Shown: piece after piece, positions 1 to 8,861 of the stretch
Position numbering within the stretch: the stretch's first letter is position 1
Layout of the letters: each line of letters opens with the position of its first letter
Source: Rhodococcus maanshanensis NBRC 100610
Lineage (GTDB): Bacteria > Actinomycetota > Actinomycetes > Mycobacteriales > Mycobacteriaceae
Assembly: GCF_001894865.1 (NCBI RefSeq)
Contig: NZ_BCXA01000050.1
Location: forward strand, 1 to 55,537
Direction: 5' to 3'
DNA length: 55,537 bases
The notes under the pieces: model-generated
Told to the model about the DNA's origin: nothing
Seen by the model: only the letters and a program-made list of their open reading frames with translations
The model's database searches: none
Program-made: the position numbers and the translations under genes

Positions 1-1015
1 GGGTGCCGGCGCCCGAGGCAGACCACGGTCCGCCGTGTCCGATCGGGCAGAAGCCGAGATTCTCGACCTGTTGGATCTCGCCGAATGCGGTCGCGTCGTG
101 CACTTCGGCGACGTCGACGTCGTCCGGCCCAAGCCCCGCTTCCTCATAGGCGGCGAGGGCGGCTCGACGTCCGATGTGGTTGTGTGCGTCGTCTGCGGCT
201 CGGTCGGTGCCCGAGACCAGCGCACTGCCGAGGACCGCGACCGCGCGGTCGCTCGAGGCGGCCCGGCGTGCGAACTCGGCGCTCGCCACGACCACTGCCG
301 CAGCACCGTCGCTGACGGGTGAACACATCGGCACGGTCAGTGGCCAGGCGACGCGCCGTGCGGCCAGTACCTCGTCGGCAGTGAAGGATCTGCGGAACTG
401 AGCACGAGGGTTGTGCACCGAATGGGCATGGTTCTTGGCGGCGACGGCGGCCAGTTGCGACTCGGTGGTACCGAATCGCTCCATATGCGCGCGGGCGAGC
501 GCCGCATAGACCTCCATGAAGACCGACCTGTCCCCGCGCGAGGTGTCGAGCTGCGGCGGGAGCGGGGCGGCGAGCGCCGCCAGAGTCGCGAGAACTTCGT
601 CGCGGTTCGCGACGTCGAGCGCACCGTCGAAGACCGCCAATCCCCGCGCGGGGTCAGCGCAGACGAGCTTGTCGACACCGGTGGCAAGTGCGACCTCGGA
701 CAGCCCGGCCCGGACGTGAGCGATCGCCAACCAGAGCGCAGTCGCACCGCCGGCGCACGCGTTCTCGACGTTCACCACCGGCACTCCGACGAATCCATGT
801 GGGCGCAAGGCAACCTGGCCCGGAATCATGTGCTGGTGGTCGAGGGCCTTCTGGCTGACTGTTGCATGGAAGACCGCACCCACATCGGATCGCTGGAGTC
901 CCGCGTCGGTCAGCGCGTCGGCCGCTGCGGCGCCCAACAGGTCTGAGGCGGTCTTGTCCGGGTGTCGGCCGAAGGGGGTTGCACCGACTCCCAGCACCAT
1001 CACATCGCGGATCAT
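1..1015 (-). CDS. Thiolase-family protein (SCP-x/lipid-transfer type), 3' end cut by the window
   Basis: About 338 codons are visible; the C-terminus lies beyond the left edge. The translation begins MIRDVMVLGVGATPFGR, typical of the SCP-x-like thiolase branch. The nucleophile motif VENACAGGATA (Cys near residue 87) and the late motif EVHDATAFGEI, at the position of the thiolase HDC/HDA motif, are both visible. Family members cleave or form 3-ketoacyl-CoA in fatty-acid, steroid or aromatic side-chain degradation. The ATG overlaps the stop of the FAH-family gene (ATGA), so the two are probably translationally coupled. The substrate cannot be told. A non-catalytic lipid-transfer paralogue is possible, but the Cys is present. 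Confidence 0.85.
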   Translation of the reverse strand, partial: MIRDVMVLGVGATPFGRHPDKTASDLLGAAAADALTDAGLQRSDVGAVFHATVSQKALDHQHMIPGQVALRPHGFVGVPVVNVENACAGGATALWLAIAHVRAGLSEVALATGVDKLVCADPARGLAVFDGALDVANRDEVLATLAALAAPLPPQLDTSRGDRSVFMEVYAALARAHMERFGTTESQLAAVAAKNHAHSVHNPRAQFRRSFTADEVLAARRVAWPLTVPMCSPVSDGAAAVVVASAEFARRAASSDRAVAVLGSALVSGTDRAADDAHNHIGRRAALAAYEEAGLGPDDVDVAEVHDATAFGEIQQVENLGFCPIGHGGPWSASGAGT

Positions 1016-1944
1016 GCGACCACCCGGTTGCGCAGGACGCCCAGGCCGGTGACCTCTAGCTCGATCACATCTCCGGGCTCGAGGTAGCGGCCGTGCTCGA
1101 TTCCGCAGCCCGTCGGCACAGTGCCCGAGCACAACACCTCGCCGGCGTGCAGCCGGGTCGAACTGGAGGCGAACGCGATCATGTCCGCGAAGGTGTGGTG
1201 CATGTCTGCACTGGTTCCGCGGCTCACCTCCTCGCCGTTGATCCTGGCGACCATGTGAAGTCGATACGGGTCGCCCATCTCGTCAGCCGTGACGATCCAC
1301 GGGCCCAGCACGTTGGAATCCGCGAAGTCCTTGCTCTTGCTCAGTCCGAGTCCGGTCGAGATCTCCTCGAGCTGGGTGTCCCGGGCACTGAAGTCGTTGA
1401 AGATGGTGTAGCCGAAGATATGGTCGTGAGCCTGCCCGCGCGGGATGTCCGTGCCACCGCGGCCGAGTACACATGCGAACTCCAGCTCGTAGTCTCTGAC
1501 CGTCGAGTAGGCCGGCCACGCCACCTCGGCGCCGTGACCGGTCACCGACAACCGGTTGGCGACGTAGTACAGCGGTCGCTCGAGCTGGATCGCGGGGAGT
1601 TCGACCTCGCTGACAGGGATGCCCTGAATCCGAGCCCTGGCATTGCGGAAGTGGTCCATGAAGCACCCGAAGTCTCGGATCTGTATGGGCTGGGGCAAGG
1701 GTGACATCCAGCGAACCTCGTGCGCCTCGACGACCGCCTCGTTCGGGGATGCCGCGGCGATCCGGTCGAGCATCGCTCGTACTGGGGCGCCGCCTTCGAT
1801 GATGAGCTGCATGGTGGACAGCTCCGGGGCCTGTTCCCCGGTCACCAGGGCATGCGCGCGGCCGAGCAACAGGAGCTTGCCGCCGTCCTCCAGCACGAGT
1901 GCGGTCTGCTCGGATGCCTCGTACTCAATGGTCGCCAATTTCAT
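1012..1944 (-). CDS. Fumarylacetoacetate hydrolase (FAH) family protein
   Basis: 310 residues, normal for bacterial FAH-fold hydrolases, hydratases and decarboxylases. The catalytic fold starts after about 90 residues. Candidate acidic metal ligands lie in DYELEFACVLG and the following FNDFSARD, with SKSKDFADSNVLGPW as the usual lid segment. Family members use Mg2+/Mn2+ to cleave C-C bonds or hydrate 2-keto-enoic acids, often late in aromatic-ring degradation. A Shine-Dalgarno AAAGGAA lies 10 nt before the ATG. The gene sits 45 nt after the cyclase gene and overlaps the thiolase gene by 4 nt, so the three form one operon. The exact reaction is not deducible. Confidence 0.88.
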   Translation of the reverse strand: MKLATIEYEASEQTALVLEDGGKLLLLGRAHALVTGEQAPELSTMQLIIEGGAPVRAMLDRIAAASPNEAVVEAHEVRWMSPLPQPIQIRDFGCFMDHFRNARARIQGIPVSEVELPAIQLERPLYYVANRLSVTGHGAEVAWPAYSTVRDYELEFACVLGRGGTDIPRGQAHDHIFGYTIFNDFSARDTQLEEISTGLGLSKSKDFADSNVLGPWIVTADEMGDPYRLHMVARINGEEVSRGTSADMHHTFADMIAFASSSTRLHAGEVLCSGTVPTGCGIEHGRYLEPGDVIELEVTGLGVLRNRVVA

Positions 1945-1989
1945 TGATGATCAATTCCTTTCGTTTGTTCGGGTCACCGTGTGGCGAAC

Positions 1990-2787
1990 TCACACGAAGG
2001 CGACGACGCGAGCGGGTGCAGCGCTGGCGCGGGCGAGCTTGATGGGGAAGAACGCCACCCGGAACCCGGACGGTGGCAGCGCGGCGAGATTCGTCATCTG
2101 CTGGACGATGAAGACCTCGCGCTCGCGACCGGCTCGGTGTCCGTCCCACAGCACCGAGTTGTCGCCGGTCTCCTCGAACTTGCGAGCCATCACCGCGAAG
2201 CTCAGGTCCCATCCGGCGGCGTCGGTACCGAGGACCTTGGCGCCACGCTCGGCGAGGAGCAACGTGCCCTCGCGGCTCATTCCCGGGTATTGGAAGAACT
2301 CCGGGTCGGTCAGGGTGAATTGCTCCTGCCCGGTGCGCAGCAGGACCGCTCCGCCGGCCGGGATCGGGGCGCCGTTCGCTGTCAGGGCTGCTTCGAGCGC
2401 GTCGACCGAGATTGCGGTGTTCGCTGCGCAGCGACCCCGGAGGTCGAGAACGATTGCCTCGCACCACAGCTCGTCAAGAGCGATATCGGTGATCGTGCGG
2501 GACGGTTTGCCTTCGCACGTAGAGCCGTAGTGCAGCGGCGCGTCGACGTGCGTACCGAGGTGTGAGCTGAACTCCGTCACCAACTCCGAGCCCCACCCCT
2601 CGCCGCCGGGTAGATCTTCGACCGAGCACCGCATCGCCGCTGCGAACTCGTCCCGGCCGCTCCCGGAGGGATGCGCATAGGTCACTGCCGGCGCGACAAC
2701 TGCAGCCAGCGGCCGCAGCTGCTCCGGGAGGAGATCGCGATCCGCCGGGTCCAGCGTCCGTGTCAGGTCGATCAACTGCATGATCAC
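1990..2787 (-). CDS. Cyclase-family metal-dependent hydrolase (kynurenine-formamidase fold)
   Basis: 265 residues. The metal-binding motif HLGTHVDAPLHYG (near residues 97-109) is the HxGTHxDxPxH signature of the PF04199 cyclase/formamidase family, which hydrolyses amide or lactone bonds with Mn2+ or Zn2+. First gene of the operon with the FAH hydrolase and thiolase. The start is either GTG at 2787, 5 nt after GGAAGG, or ATG at 2781, two codons later. Together the three genes suggest ring opening or hydrolysis followed by C-C cleavage and thiolysis of a cyclic or aromatic substrate (inference). Confidence 0.85.
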   Translation of the reverse strand: MIMQLIDLTRTLDPADRDLLPEQLRPLAAVVAPAVTYAHPSGSGRDEFAAAMRCSVEDLPGGEGWGSELVTEFSSHLGTHVDAPLHYGSTCEGKPSRTITDIALDELWCEAIVLDLRGRCAANTAISVDALEAALTANGAPIPAGGAVLLRTGQEQFTLTDPEFFQYPGMSREGTLLLAERGAKVLGTDAAGWDLSFAVMARKFEETGDNSVLWDGHRAGREREVFIVQQMTNLAALPPSGFRVAFFPIKLARASAAPARVVAFV

Positions 2788-3104
2788 TCACACCTTCCAA
2801 CTAGTTATTGGACGGTCAGCATAGAACTGGATGAGTGACATAGGCAAGGGTCCAGCGGCCCAGGCGCGCTGAACCTCACTGCCCGACCGGCGCTTCGATC
2901 TGCCTCCGGCTGCCCGGATGGCATAGCAAGAAATGGTCGATCACCTGCGAGAACCCGTCAGAAGCCTCGACCTAGGGCGGCTACCGGGGACGGATATCCG
3001 ATCATTGGACCGATAACATAGGTATCCAGGGTGGGGCTCCCAGCCATGAGCACAAGCTCGCCCTGCCCCGCGCTCACAGCGATCAGAACGAGGCAGAAGA
3101 CACG
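2788..3104. promoter_or_regulatory. Divergent control region between the catabolic operon and tetR
   Basis: 317 bp without a gene. It holds the perfect palindrome CGGATATCCG at 2991-3000, followed directly by ATCATTGGACCGAT. A related TTATTGGACGG string lies at about 2806-2816, next to the operon start, so the regulator may bind at both ends. This is a sequence observation only; no promoter hexamers stand out. Confidence 0.4.
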
Positions 3105-3713
3105 ATGGCATCGACACGAAAACAGGAAATCTCCGAGGAAACGCGGCGGCGACTCGTCGCGGCCGCCACCGAACTCGCGGCCGAACGCGGGGCCACAGCC
3201 ATGTCCATCCAAGCCGTAGCAGAACTGTCAGGCATCAGCCGCGGCTCAGTCGCATGGCACTTCGGATCGAAGGACGGACTGATTCGCGCCGTGGTCGAGG
3301 AATCGTTCCAGTGGGCGCTGACCCAGCTGCGAGACAACCTCGCGGCCGCAACCGAACAGGGCGTCGCGGCACTCATCGAGGCCAACTTCGCAATAATGTC
3401 GCAGCCCGAGGCGCGAATCTTCGCGACGATCCTCCTCGAGGCGACGAGCAAGGATTCCCCAGTGCGCGACACCTACGCCGAGCAGTATCGGACACTGCGC
3501 CGCTACTACGCCGACTACCTGCGTTCCGTTTCGGCGCCCGTCGCTGATCCGGATGCAGTGGCGGTGGCGCTCCTGGGCGGAACGCTGGGTATCAACATTC
3601 AGCACCGCCTCGACCCAGACCACGTGGATCGACGGGCCGCAGTGACTGCGCTCGAGACCGTCTACGCACGCGCACTGACGAAAACCCACACTGGCACAGA
3701 GGATCCTGACTGA
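3105..3713 (+). CDS. TetR-family transcriptional regulator
   Basis: 202 residues. The N-terminal TetR helix-turn-helix spans about residues 10-57 and includes MSIQAVAELSGISRGSVAWH and FGSKDGLIRAV. The remainder is the helical ligand-binding and dimerisation domain. It is transcribed away from the cyclase-FAH-thiolase operon across a 317 bp spacer, the usual arrangement for a local repressor induced by a pathway substrate or CoA ester. AGGCAGAAGA precedes the ATG at a plausible distance. The inducer is unknown. Confidence 0.9.
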   Translation: MASTRKQEISEETRRRLVAAATELAAERGATAMSIQAVAELSGISRGSVAWHFGSKDGLIRAVVEESFQWALTQLRDNLAAATEQGVAALIEANFAIMSQPEARIFATILLEATSKDSPVRDTYAEQYRTLRRYYADYLRSVSAPVADPDAVAVALLGGTLGINIQHRLDPDHVDRRAAVTALETVYARALTKTHTGTEDPD

Positions 3714-4288
3714 CCTGCTCACAACCTCTGACGAAGCGGAGCGCTCCTTCGCGACGTTGGACGCAGACACCATGTGGCAGTTGGTCACCGACTCGAGCCC
3801 CGCATCCGGTCTCGCCGTCTACCGCGACCCGACTTCGAGCACATCTACCGTCGCTGTGTGAGGGAGGCGTTCGACGCAAACACCACCCGCAAGAGTATTG
3901 ATTCCTCTGGGGGCCGTACTGCTTGTTTGAGGGTGCCGGGCTTTTTTGTTGTGCAACTACGGGTTTGGTGTGCTCGGGCGCACTCTGATTGCCCTAGTCG
4001 CCGTCCTGGCCCTGACTGATCCAAGGACATTGATGGGTCCGGTTCTTGGCAATCAGTCGGCCCCGAACCGCACCGGAAGCGTCGAAATCTCCATCTATTG
4101 AAGGAGATCTCGAAGCGACGGCTTGGTGAGAAGAAGAATAGTAGTGTGCGCTTTGTTGTTGTCGAAGAGCACCGGGTACCAGCCCGCCGGATCCCGGTAA
4201 CTCTCACCGGGGACAACCGCAGGGGTGCACGGTGAGATCACCAGGACGTCGCTCGGCGTCGAAACATCACTAGCGCAGAGGATTCGAC
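3714..4288. other. 575 bp gene-less stretch, possible coding remnant at its start
   Basis: No complete gene is convincing. Just after tetR, in the +1 frame relative to its stop, about 40 codons read like coding sequence (LLTTSDEAERSF, then DADTMWQLV) but have no start, and they end at the TGA near 3859. This may be the tail of a decayed gene. A T-run follows GGGTGCCGGGC near 3940 without a clear hairpin. An imperfect hairpin (arms CGAAATCTCC and GGAGATCTCG) spans 4083-4112. Base composition is less GC-rich than the neighbours. Confidence 0.35.
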
Positions 4289-4759
4289 TTGAAGCGTTCA
4301 ATCATCGTTGCATTGGCCGGCGTAGCAACCATCGCCTTCGGCACCGTGGCTTCGGCATCGGCGGCCACGTCCCCCGATGGCACCCTGTCCTTGGAGGTGT
4401 CCCCGCCGCCCGGAGGATACGTCGTGGGTGTGAACGTGAGCATGGTCGTGGAGGGGATCGGCGGCTCGATGTTTCCCGTTCCCCAGGCGCGGGTGACCCT
4501 CAGCGACAACGGAACCTGCTACTACTCCTTCGACCCCGGCCAGGCTCCCCCTGGATTCAGCTACCTGTCTTGGATGCCGACTACGGCCGGCACCCACACG
4601 ATCAGTGTCACTCAGTACGACAGGACGGTGTCGGAATCCGTCACGGTCAATCCGGCGCCCGACGGTGCTCCGGTGCCGGCTCCGGAGGCCCCGGGGTGCG
4701 GGGGCGGCGGGAGCCTCGACGCCCTCAACTCCGGCAGCCTGGGAAGCCTTGGATTCTGA
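4289..4759 (+). CDS. Small secreted protein with Ig-like fold (hypothetical)
   Basis: 156 residues from a TTG start, chosen because GCAGAGGA lies 7 nt upstream and the signal peptide begins at once (MKRSIIVALAGVATIAFG, likely cleavage after ASASA near residue 25). The mature part is rich in beta-strand, Pro and Gly (SPPPGGYVVG, TTAGTHTISVTQYD), like a bacterial Ig-like domain. It ends in a Gly/Ser/Leu tail (SLDALNSGSLGSLGF) of a kind seen on secreted proteins of mycolata. The two cysteines could form a disulfide. No enzymatic motif is seen and the function is unknown. Confidence 0.7.
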   Translation: MKRSIIVALAGVATIAFGTVASASAATSPDGTLSLEVSPPPGGYVVGVNVSMVVEGIGGSMFPVPQARVTLSDNGTCYYSFDPGQAPPGFSYLSWMPTTAGTHTISVTQYDRTVSESVTVNPAPDGAPVPAPEAPGCGGGGSLDALNSGSLGSLGF

Positions 4760-4861
4760 CAGCCGAGGCCGCGAACTGCGGTGGCCCATGAGCACAAGCA
4801 GAATGGCTGACCGCCGGATCGGAAACTATAGCCGCAGAAGCTGTTCGATACGCGTCAGGGA

Positions 4862-4886
4862 GCCGCGCAGCGTGTTGCCGCGCGGC
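4862..4886. terminator. GC-rich hairpin between convergent genes
   Basis: Perfect 7-bp arms GCCGCGC and GCGCGGC with an 11-nt loop, located between the secreted-protein gene (+) and cvnD (-). There is no T-tract, so terminator function is only suggested by position. Confidence 0.3.
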
Positions 4887-4988
4887 GCTCCAACGCGATC
4901 TCGAGACTTGCGTCGTGAACCACCAGGGGGCCGCAGCTGGTGGATCGGCGGACGCGCTGAGGTGTCGCGACGACGAGCGCTGCGTTGC

Positions 4989-5570
4989 TCAGGCCGCTGA
5001 GTTGCTGGCCTGGGCGATGAGGTGTTCGACGAGCGCTATCAGTACGGACTTACACGACTCGCGATCACGAGCGTCGCAAAGCATGACGGGGGTATCGGTG
5101 TCGAGGTCGAGTGCCTCGCGAACCTCGTCAGTTGTGTAGGCCTGGGCGCTGTCAAAGCAGTTCACCGCGACCGTGAACGAGACACCGCGCCGTTCGAAGA
5201 AGTCGATGGCGGCGAACGAGTTCTCCAACCGACGGGTGTCTGCGAGAACGACGGCGCCGAGGGCCCCGCGCACCAGTTCGTCCCAGAGGAACCAGAACCG
5301 GTCCTGTCCAGGCGTGCCGAACAGGTACAGAACCAGGCTTTCATCGAGTGTGATACGACCGAAGTCCAGGGCCACGGTGGTCGTGGTCTTACTCTCCACG
5401 CCCGACAAATCGTCGACGCCGGTGGACAATTCGGTAATCGTTTCCTCGGTGCGCAGTGGTGTGATCTCGCTGACGGAGGACACCATCGTGGTCTTACCGA
5501 CTCCGAAGCCGCCGGCTACGAGGATCTTGACCGAAGCAGCCAGGTCGGCTGAGGACGCATTGTCAGGCAT
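4989..5570 (-). CDS. cvnD: Conservon small GTPase-like ATP/GTP-binding protein CvnD
   Basis: 193 residues. The P-loop GGFGVGKTT (near residues 20-28), the G3-like FGTPGQDRFWFLW and the N-x-x-D-like NCFD (near 138-141) identify the CvnD/MglA-type GTPase of conservons. In Streptomyces these assemble at the membrane with a sensor-kinase-like CvnA, a roadblock protein and a DUF742 protein, resembling a eukaryote-like G-protein-coupled switch. It is the last gene of the four-gene operon, 6 nt after cvnC. The signal sensed is unknown. Confidence 0.93.
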   Translation of the reverse strand: MPDNASSADLAASVKILVAGGFGVGKTTMVSSVSEITPLRTEETITELSTGVDDLSGVESKTTTTVALDFGRITLDESLVLYLFGTPGQDRFWFLWDELVRGALGAVVLADTRRLENSFAAIDFFERRGVSFTVAVNCFDSAQAYTTDEVREALDLDTDTPVMLCDARDRESCKSVLIALVEHLIAQASNSAA

Positions 5571-5576
5571 AGTGGT

Positions 5577-5966
5577 CTACAGCTTTCGGATTCCATCGAG
5601 TACTGCTTGCAGGATGTGCAGGTCGCCGATCCCGGAAATGTCGTTGTAGGAGTCGCTGGCGGCGGGAGCCCGGAAGTTCAGCATTCCCTCGGCGATGAGA
5701 TCACCGACCAGGATCTTGGTTACCGCCAGAGGCAGATTCAGGTGCGCCGAGACCTCGGCCACCGACTGCGCAGTGCGGCACAACTGAACGATCTCCGCGT
5801 ACTCCGTCTCGATGTGCTGCAGCCGCGGAGCGGGGGACACGGTCACTACGAGCGTGAGCATGTCGAGATCGTGTCCCGCGCCCATCGTGCGGCCCCGCGT
5901 GACGGCATACGGGCGGACCAGGGGACCGGCCGCATTGTCGAACCACGGTTCGCCTATACGTGTCAC
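5577..5966 (-). CDS. cvnC: DUF742 protein CvnC
   Basis: 129 residues. PYAVTRGRT near residue 20 and VAEVSAHLNLPLAVTKILVG near residues 73-92 are hallmarks of DUF742, a winged-helix-like domain found only in conservons. It starts with GTG, 6 nt after cvnB. It probably links the roadblock protein to the GTPase; a DNA-binding role has not been shown for the family to my knowledge. Confidence 0.92.
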   Translation of the reverse strand: MTRIGEPWFDNAAGPLVRPYAVTRGRTMGAGHDLDMLTLVVTVSPAPRLQHIETEYAEIVQLCRTAQSVAEVSAHLNLPLAVTKILVGDLIAEGMLNFRAPAASDSYNDISGIGDLHILQAVLDGIRKL

Positions 5967-5972
5967 GGCGAT

Positions 5973-6392
5973 CTACGCTCCCTGCTCGGCCACACCGATA
6001 CGAGGATCGGCGGACAGGAAGCTACCGACACGCTGCACAGTCAGGTTCATTTCATACGCGACCATACCCAGATTCGCGGTGTCGGCGGCCTGCAATGCGA
6101 GACATGCGTTGCTTCCGGCCGCCGTCACGAACAGCACCGCCTTCTCGAGTTCGATGACGGCCTGCCGAACGCCGCCGCCTTGAAAGCGATGTCCCGCGCT
6201 GCGTGCGAGCCCGTACAGAGTGGCCGACATGGCGCCGAAGTGCTCGGCGTCCTCACGACTCATGGCGGTGGATCGGCCCAGCAGCAGCCCATCGGTGGAA
6301 AGCACGACTGCGTAGCGCACCCCGGCGAGACGATTGACCAGATCGTCGAGAAGCCAGTTCAGATCACCTGAGTTAGAAGTCGTCACCTTCAC
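5973..6392 (-). CDS. cvnB: Roadblock/LC7-domain protein CvnB
   Basis: 139 residues forming a single roadblock/LC7 domain (about residues 10-105; LNWLLDDLVNRLAGVRYAVV, STDGLLLGRS). Such proteins act as GTPase-activating or scaffolding partners of MglA-like GTPases, here CvnD. The start codon overlaps the cvnA stop by 4 nt (ATGA), implying translational coupling. Confidence 0.93.
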   Translation of the reverse strand: MKVTTSNSGDLNWLLDDLVNRLAGVRYAVVLSTDGLLLGRSTAMSREDAEHFGAMSATLYGLARSAGHRFQGGGVRQAVIELEKAVLFVTAAGSNACLALQAADTANLGMVAYEMNLTVQRVGSFLSADPRIGVAEQGA

Positions 6393-8848
6393 CTTCCTTC
6401 ACCTTCCATTTCGTCCCTGGTGGCATCCCCGGTCGGGGATGCCGAATGCCGAGCCTGCTGGGTACCGTACGCGATGGCGGACATCAGATCTCGCGCTTGC
6501 TCCGCCGATTGTTGCGGCTGCTGCGCTTCCGCCTCGAGCTGAGTGTCGTGCGCCAGCTCCGGTGCCAGACTGGCCTGCCGACGACGCCGAGGCAGGCTTG
6601 GGCGAACCCCACCGCCGTTGTCGGGCAACGGTTGCGGGGTATGGGACTCCGGTTCGACGGCAGGGGTCGGCGGCTGGTGCCACGTGGTTTCCACAGGAGG
6701 CTCCGTGTACTCGTTGTGTGGCGCGCCATCGATGTGCTCGAGGTGCGCCCACGCCCGCGGCGGGGCCACCGACTCCGCTGGCTGTTCGGTGGGAGGCGCT
6801 GGAGTAGGGGGTGCCAGCGTTGCGACACCCACTGCGGCCGAAACGGATTCGCCGAAATCGGGTTCCGGCATCGCGCTGGTCAACTGAAGCTCGGGCCGAC
6901 GTCCGGCGAACCGATCTGGCAGATCGCCGGCCACAGGTGTCGCATCGGCGGCGACCACCGAGTTCGGCACCAGCACGATGGCGCGAATGCCGCCGTACTC
7001 GGATTCGGTTAGCTGCACACTGATTCCGTGCCGTGCACCCAGCTGTGAAACGATGAACAAGCCGAGGCGTGAAGTCGCCGAGAGCGTATCGACTCCGAAA
7101 TCCGGTGGATTGCGCAGCATCTCGTTGACGCGGTCGATTTCTTCGACGGACATTCCCATGCCCTGATCGGTGATCTCGATCGCGACTCCCTTGCCGACCA
7201 CGTTGCCGCTCACTTCGACGCGCGACTGCGGCGGGGAGAACGCCGTCGCGTTGTCGACCAGTTCGGCGAGCAGGTGGATGAGGTCGGCGACCACGTTGCC
7301 GACGATGAACACCTGAGGCATGCGGCGGGTGTGCACCCGCGTGTAGTCGAGGCTCTCGCCGACCGCGCTGCGCGCCAGATCGACCAGTGGCACCGGACTC
7401 CGCCACTGGCGGCCGGGCTCGCCGCCACCGAGGATGATGAGGTTCTCGGCGTTGCGGCGCTCGCGGGTAGCCAGGTGGTCGAGACGGAAAAACGTCTCCA
7501 GCATGGCGGGATCCTCTTGGCTTTGTTCGGCCTCGTCCAGGACCTCGAGTTGCCGGTGCACCACCATCTGGCTGCGGTGGGCGATGTTGAGGAACACCGC
7601 GCGCACGCCTTCACGGGTGCGGGCCTCGGCGACCGCGGCGGAAACGGCCGCGGTGTGTGCGCGGTTGAAGGCCTTTGCCACCGCACCGATTTCGTCGTCA
7701 CCGAAGTCCAGGTGCGCGGCTTTGGGATCGATTTGCTCGCCCGCGCCCAGCTTGCGCATGGTTTCGGGTAGTTCGACCTCTGCCAGGTCCAGTGTTTCCT
7801 TGCGTAGGCGCGTGAGTCGCCCGATCAGTCGGTTGGCCAGCCACAGCGACAGCAGGAACGCCACGAGCGCAAGCGCGAGCACAGCGGCACCCGCCCACAG
7901 TGAGTTCGCCGCGGTGCGCTTGCCCTCGTCCGCAGCGATCTGGTTCGCATGGTCGTTCAGGCCTTTCCATGCGCCGATCACGCCTTCAGACAGCGGTTCC
8001 TGCGCGGTGTTCCACTCGTCGAAGGTCATGGGCGGTGGCGGGACGACGCCGGTTTTGTCTGCCTTCGGCGGATTGATGAGGTAGTCCTCCATCGCGGCCA
8101 CCTGCTGCCAGTTGGGAGAGGCCAGCGCCGCCCGGATCTTCTCGGCTGCTGGATCGGCGCCCAGGTCGGCGGCGAGCTGCGGAAGTGCGCTCCGGTAGGA
8201 CCCGACCAGATTTCGATAGTCGTTACGCAGCGGACCGCTGCTGAGCTGTCCCTGTAGTTCGGCGGCGGTGAGCGCGGCGGAACGTGACATTCCCTCCATC
8301 GCGTGCAGGATGCGCACGCCATTGATCAGTGCGACGCCGACCTCGGCGCTGGGCGCGTTGGAGGTGATGAGGTTGGTGCCGAGCGCGACCGCATCGAGAA
8401 TGGTGTTGTAGAGGGCGTACGTGTCCTCGATCGGCATTTTTCCTGCATCGATCGCGCCGCGAATCTGGGGCAGGCGAGCAAGCAAGGTGTCGAATCCACC
8501 CGTGTCGGCACCCATGGTGCCCTGCGACGCGCTCTGCAGCCTTGATGAGTAGGGGGCCAGCTCTGCGAACGCGGTGTCGAGCTTGGTCCGTGCTGCGGCG
8601 AGCGCGGCCGGATCGCTCTGTTCACCGGACAGATGCCACAGCGACAGCATCCGTTCCTGTTCTACGCCGGCAACCACGTCGCGAGCGTGGCTCATGGCAT
8701 CGCCGTTCGCTGCCGCCCATTGTTCGGACTGTCGGCCCTCACGTATCAGGTATCCCGCTGTGCCTACACCGACTCCGAGCAACGCCAGGCTTGGAACCAA
8801 AGCGATGGCCAGGATCCGGGCCCGGATCCCGAGGCGCACTTTCAACAT
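6389..8848 (-). CDS. cvnA: Conservon sensor-kinase-like protein CvnA
   Basis: 819 residues. TM1 at about 11-34, an extracytoplasmic nitrate/nitrite-sensor (NIT)-like domain at about 40-310, TM2 at about 314-337, then HAMP, a helical dimerisation region with the candidate His in FFRLDHLATRERR (H457), and a HATPase with N-box LLAELVDNATAFSPP (526-540), DQGMGM and LGLFIVSQLGARHG. A Pro/Glu-rich disordered tail of about 170 residues follows. First gene of cvnABCD. The ATG has no Shine-Dalgarno and lies 7 nt below a TATATT -10 box, so the transcript is probably leaderless. Confidence 0.93.
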   Translation of the reverse strand: MLKVRLGIRARILAIALVPSLALLGVGVGTAGYLIREGRQSEQWAAANGDAMSHARDVVAGVEQERMLSLWHLSGEQSDPAALAAARTKLDTAFAELAPYSSRLQSASQGTMGADTGGFDTLLARLPQIRGAIDAGKMPIEDTYALYNTILDAVALGTNLITSNAPSAEVGVALINGVRILHAMEGMSRSAALTAAELQGQLSSGPLRNDYRNLVGSYRSALPQLAADLGADPAAEKIRAALASPNWQQVAAMEDYLINPPKADKTGVVPPPPMTFDEWNTAQEPLSEGVIGAWKGLNDHANQIAADEGKRTAANSLWAGAAVLALALVAFLLSLWLANRLIGRLTRLRKETLDLAEVELPETMRKLGAGEQIDPKAAHLDFGDDEIGAVAKAFNRAHTAAVSAAVAEARTREGVRAVFLNIAHRSQMVVHRQLEVLDEAEQSQEDPAMLETFFRLDHLATRERRNAENLIILGGGEPGRQWRSPVPLVDLARSAVGESLDYTRVHTRRMPQVFIVGNVVADLIHLLAELVDNATAFSPPQSRVEVSGNVVGKGVAIEITDQGMGMSVEEIDRVNEMLRNPPDFGVDTLSATSRLGLFIVSQLGARHGISVQLTESEYGGIRAIVLVPNSVVAADATPVAGDLPDRFAGRRPELQLTSAMPEPDFGESVSAAVGVATLAPPTPAPPTEQPAESVAPPRAWAHLEHIDGAPHNEYTEPPVETTWHQPPTPAVEPESHTPQPLPDNGGGVRPSLPRRRRQASLAPELAHDTQLEAEAQQPQQSAEQARDLMSAIAYGTQQARHSASPTGDATRDEMEGEGR

Positions 8849-8855
8849 CGGGGGA

Positions 8856-8861
8856 ATATAA
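8856..8861 (-). promoter_or_regulatory. Candidate leaderless promoter (-10 TATATT) of the conservon
   Basis: Read on the minus strand, TATATT ends 7 nt before the A of the cvnA ATG, placing +1 at or next to the start codon. No -35 is obvious. The remaining spacer to the divergent gene at 9137 (about 275 bp) is relatively AT-rich and shows no gene. Confidence 0.5.
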
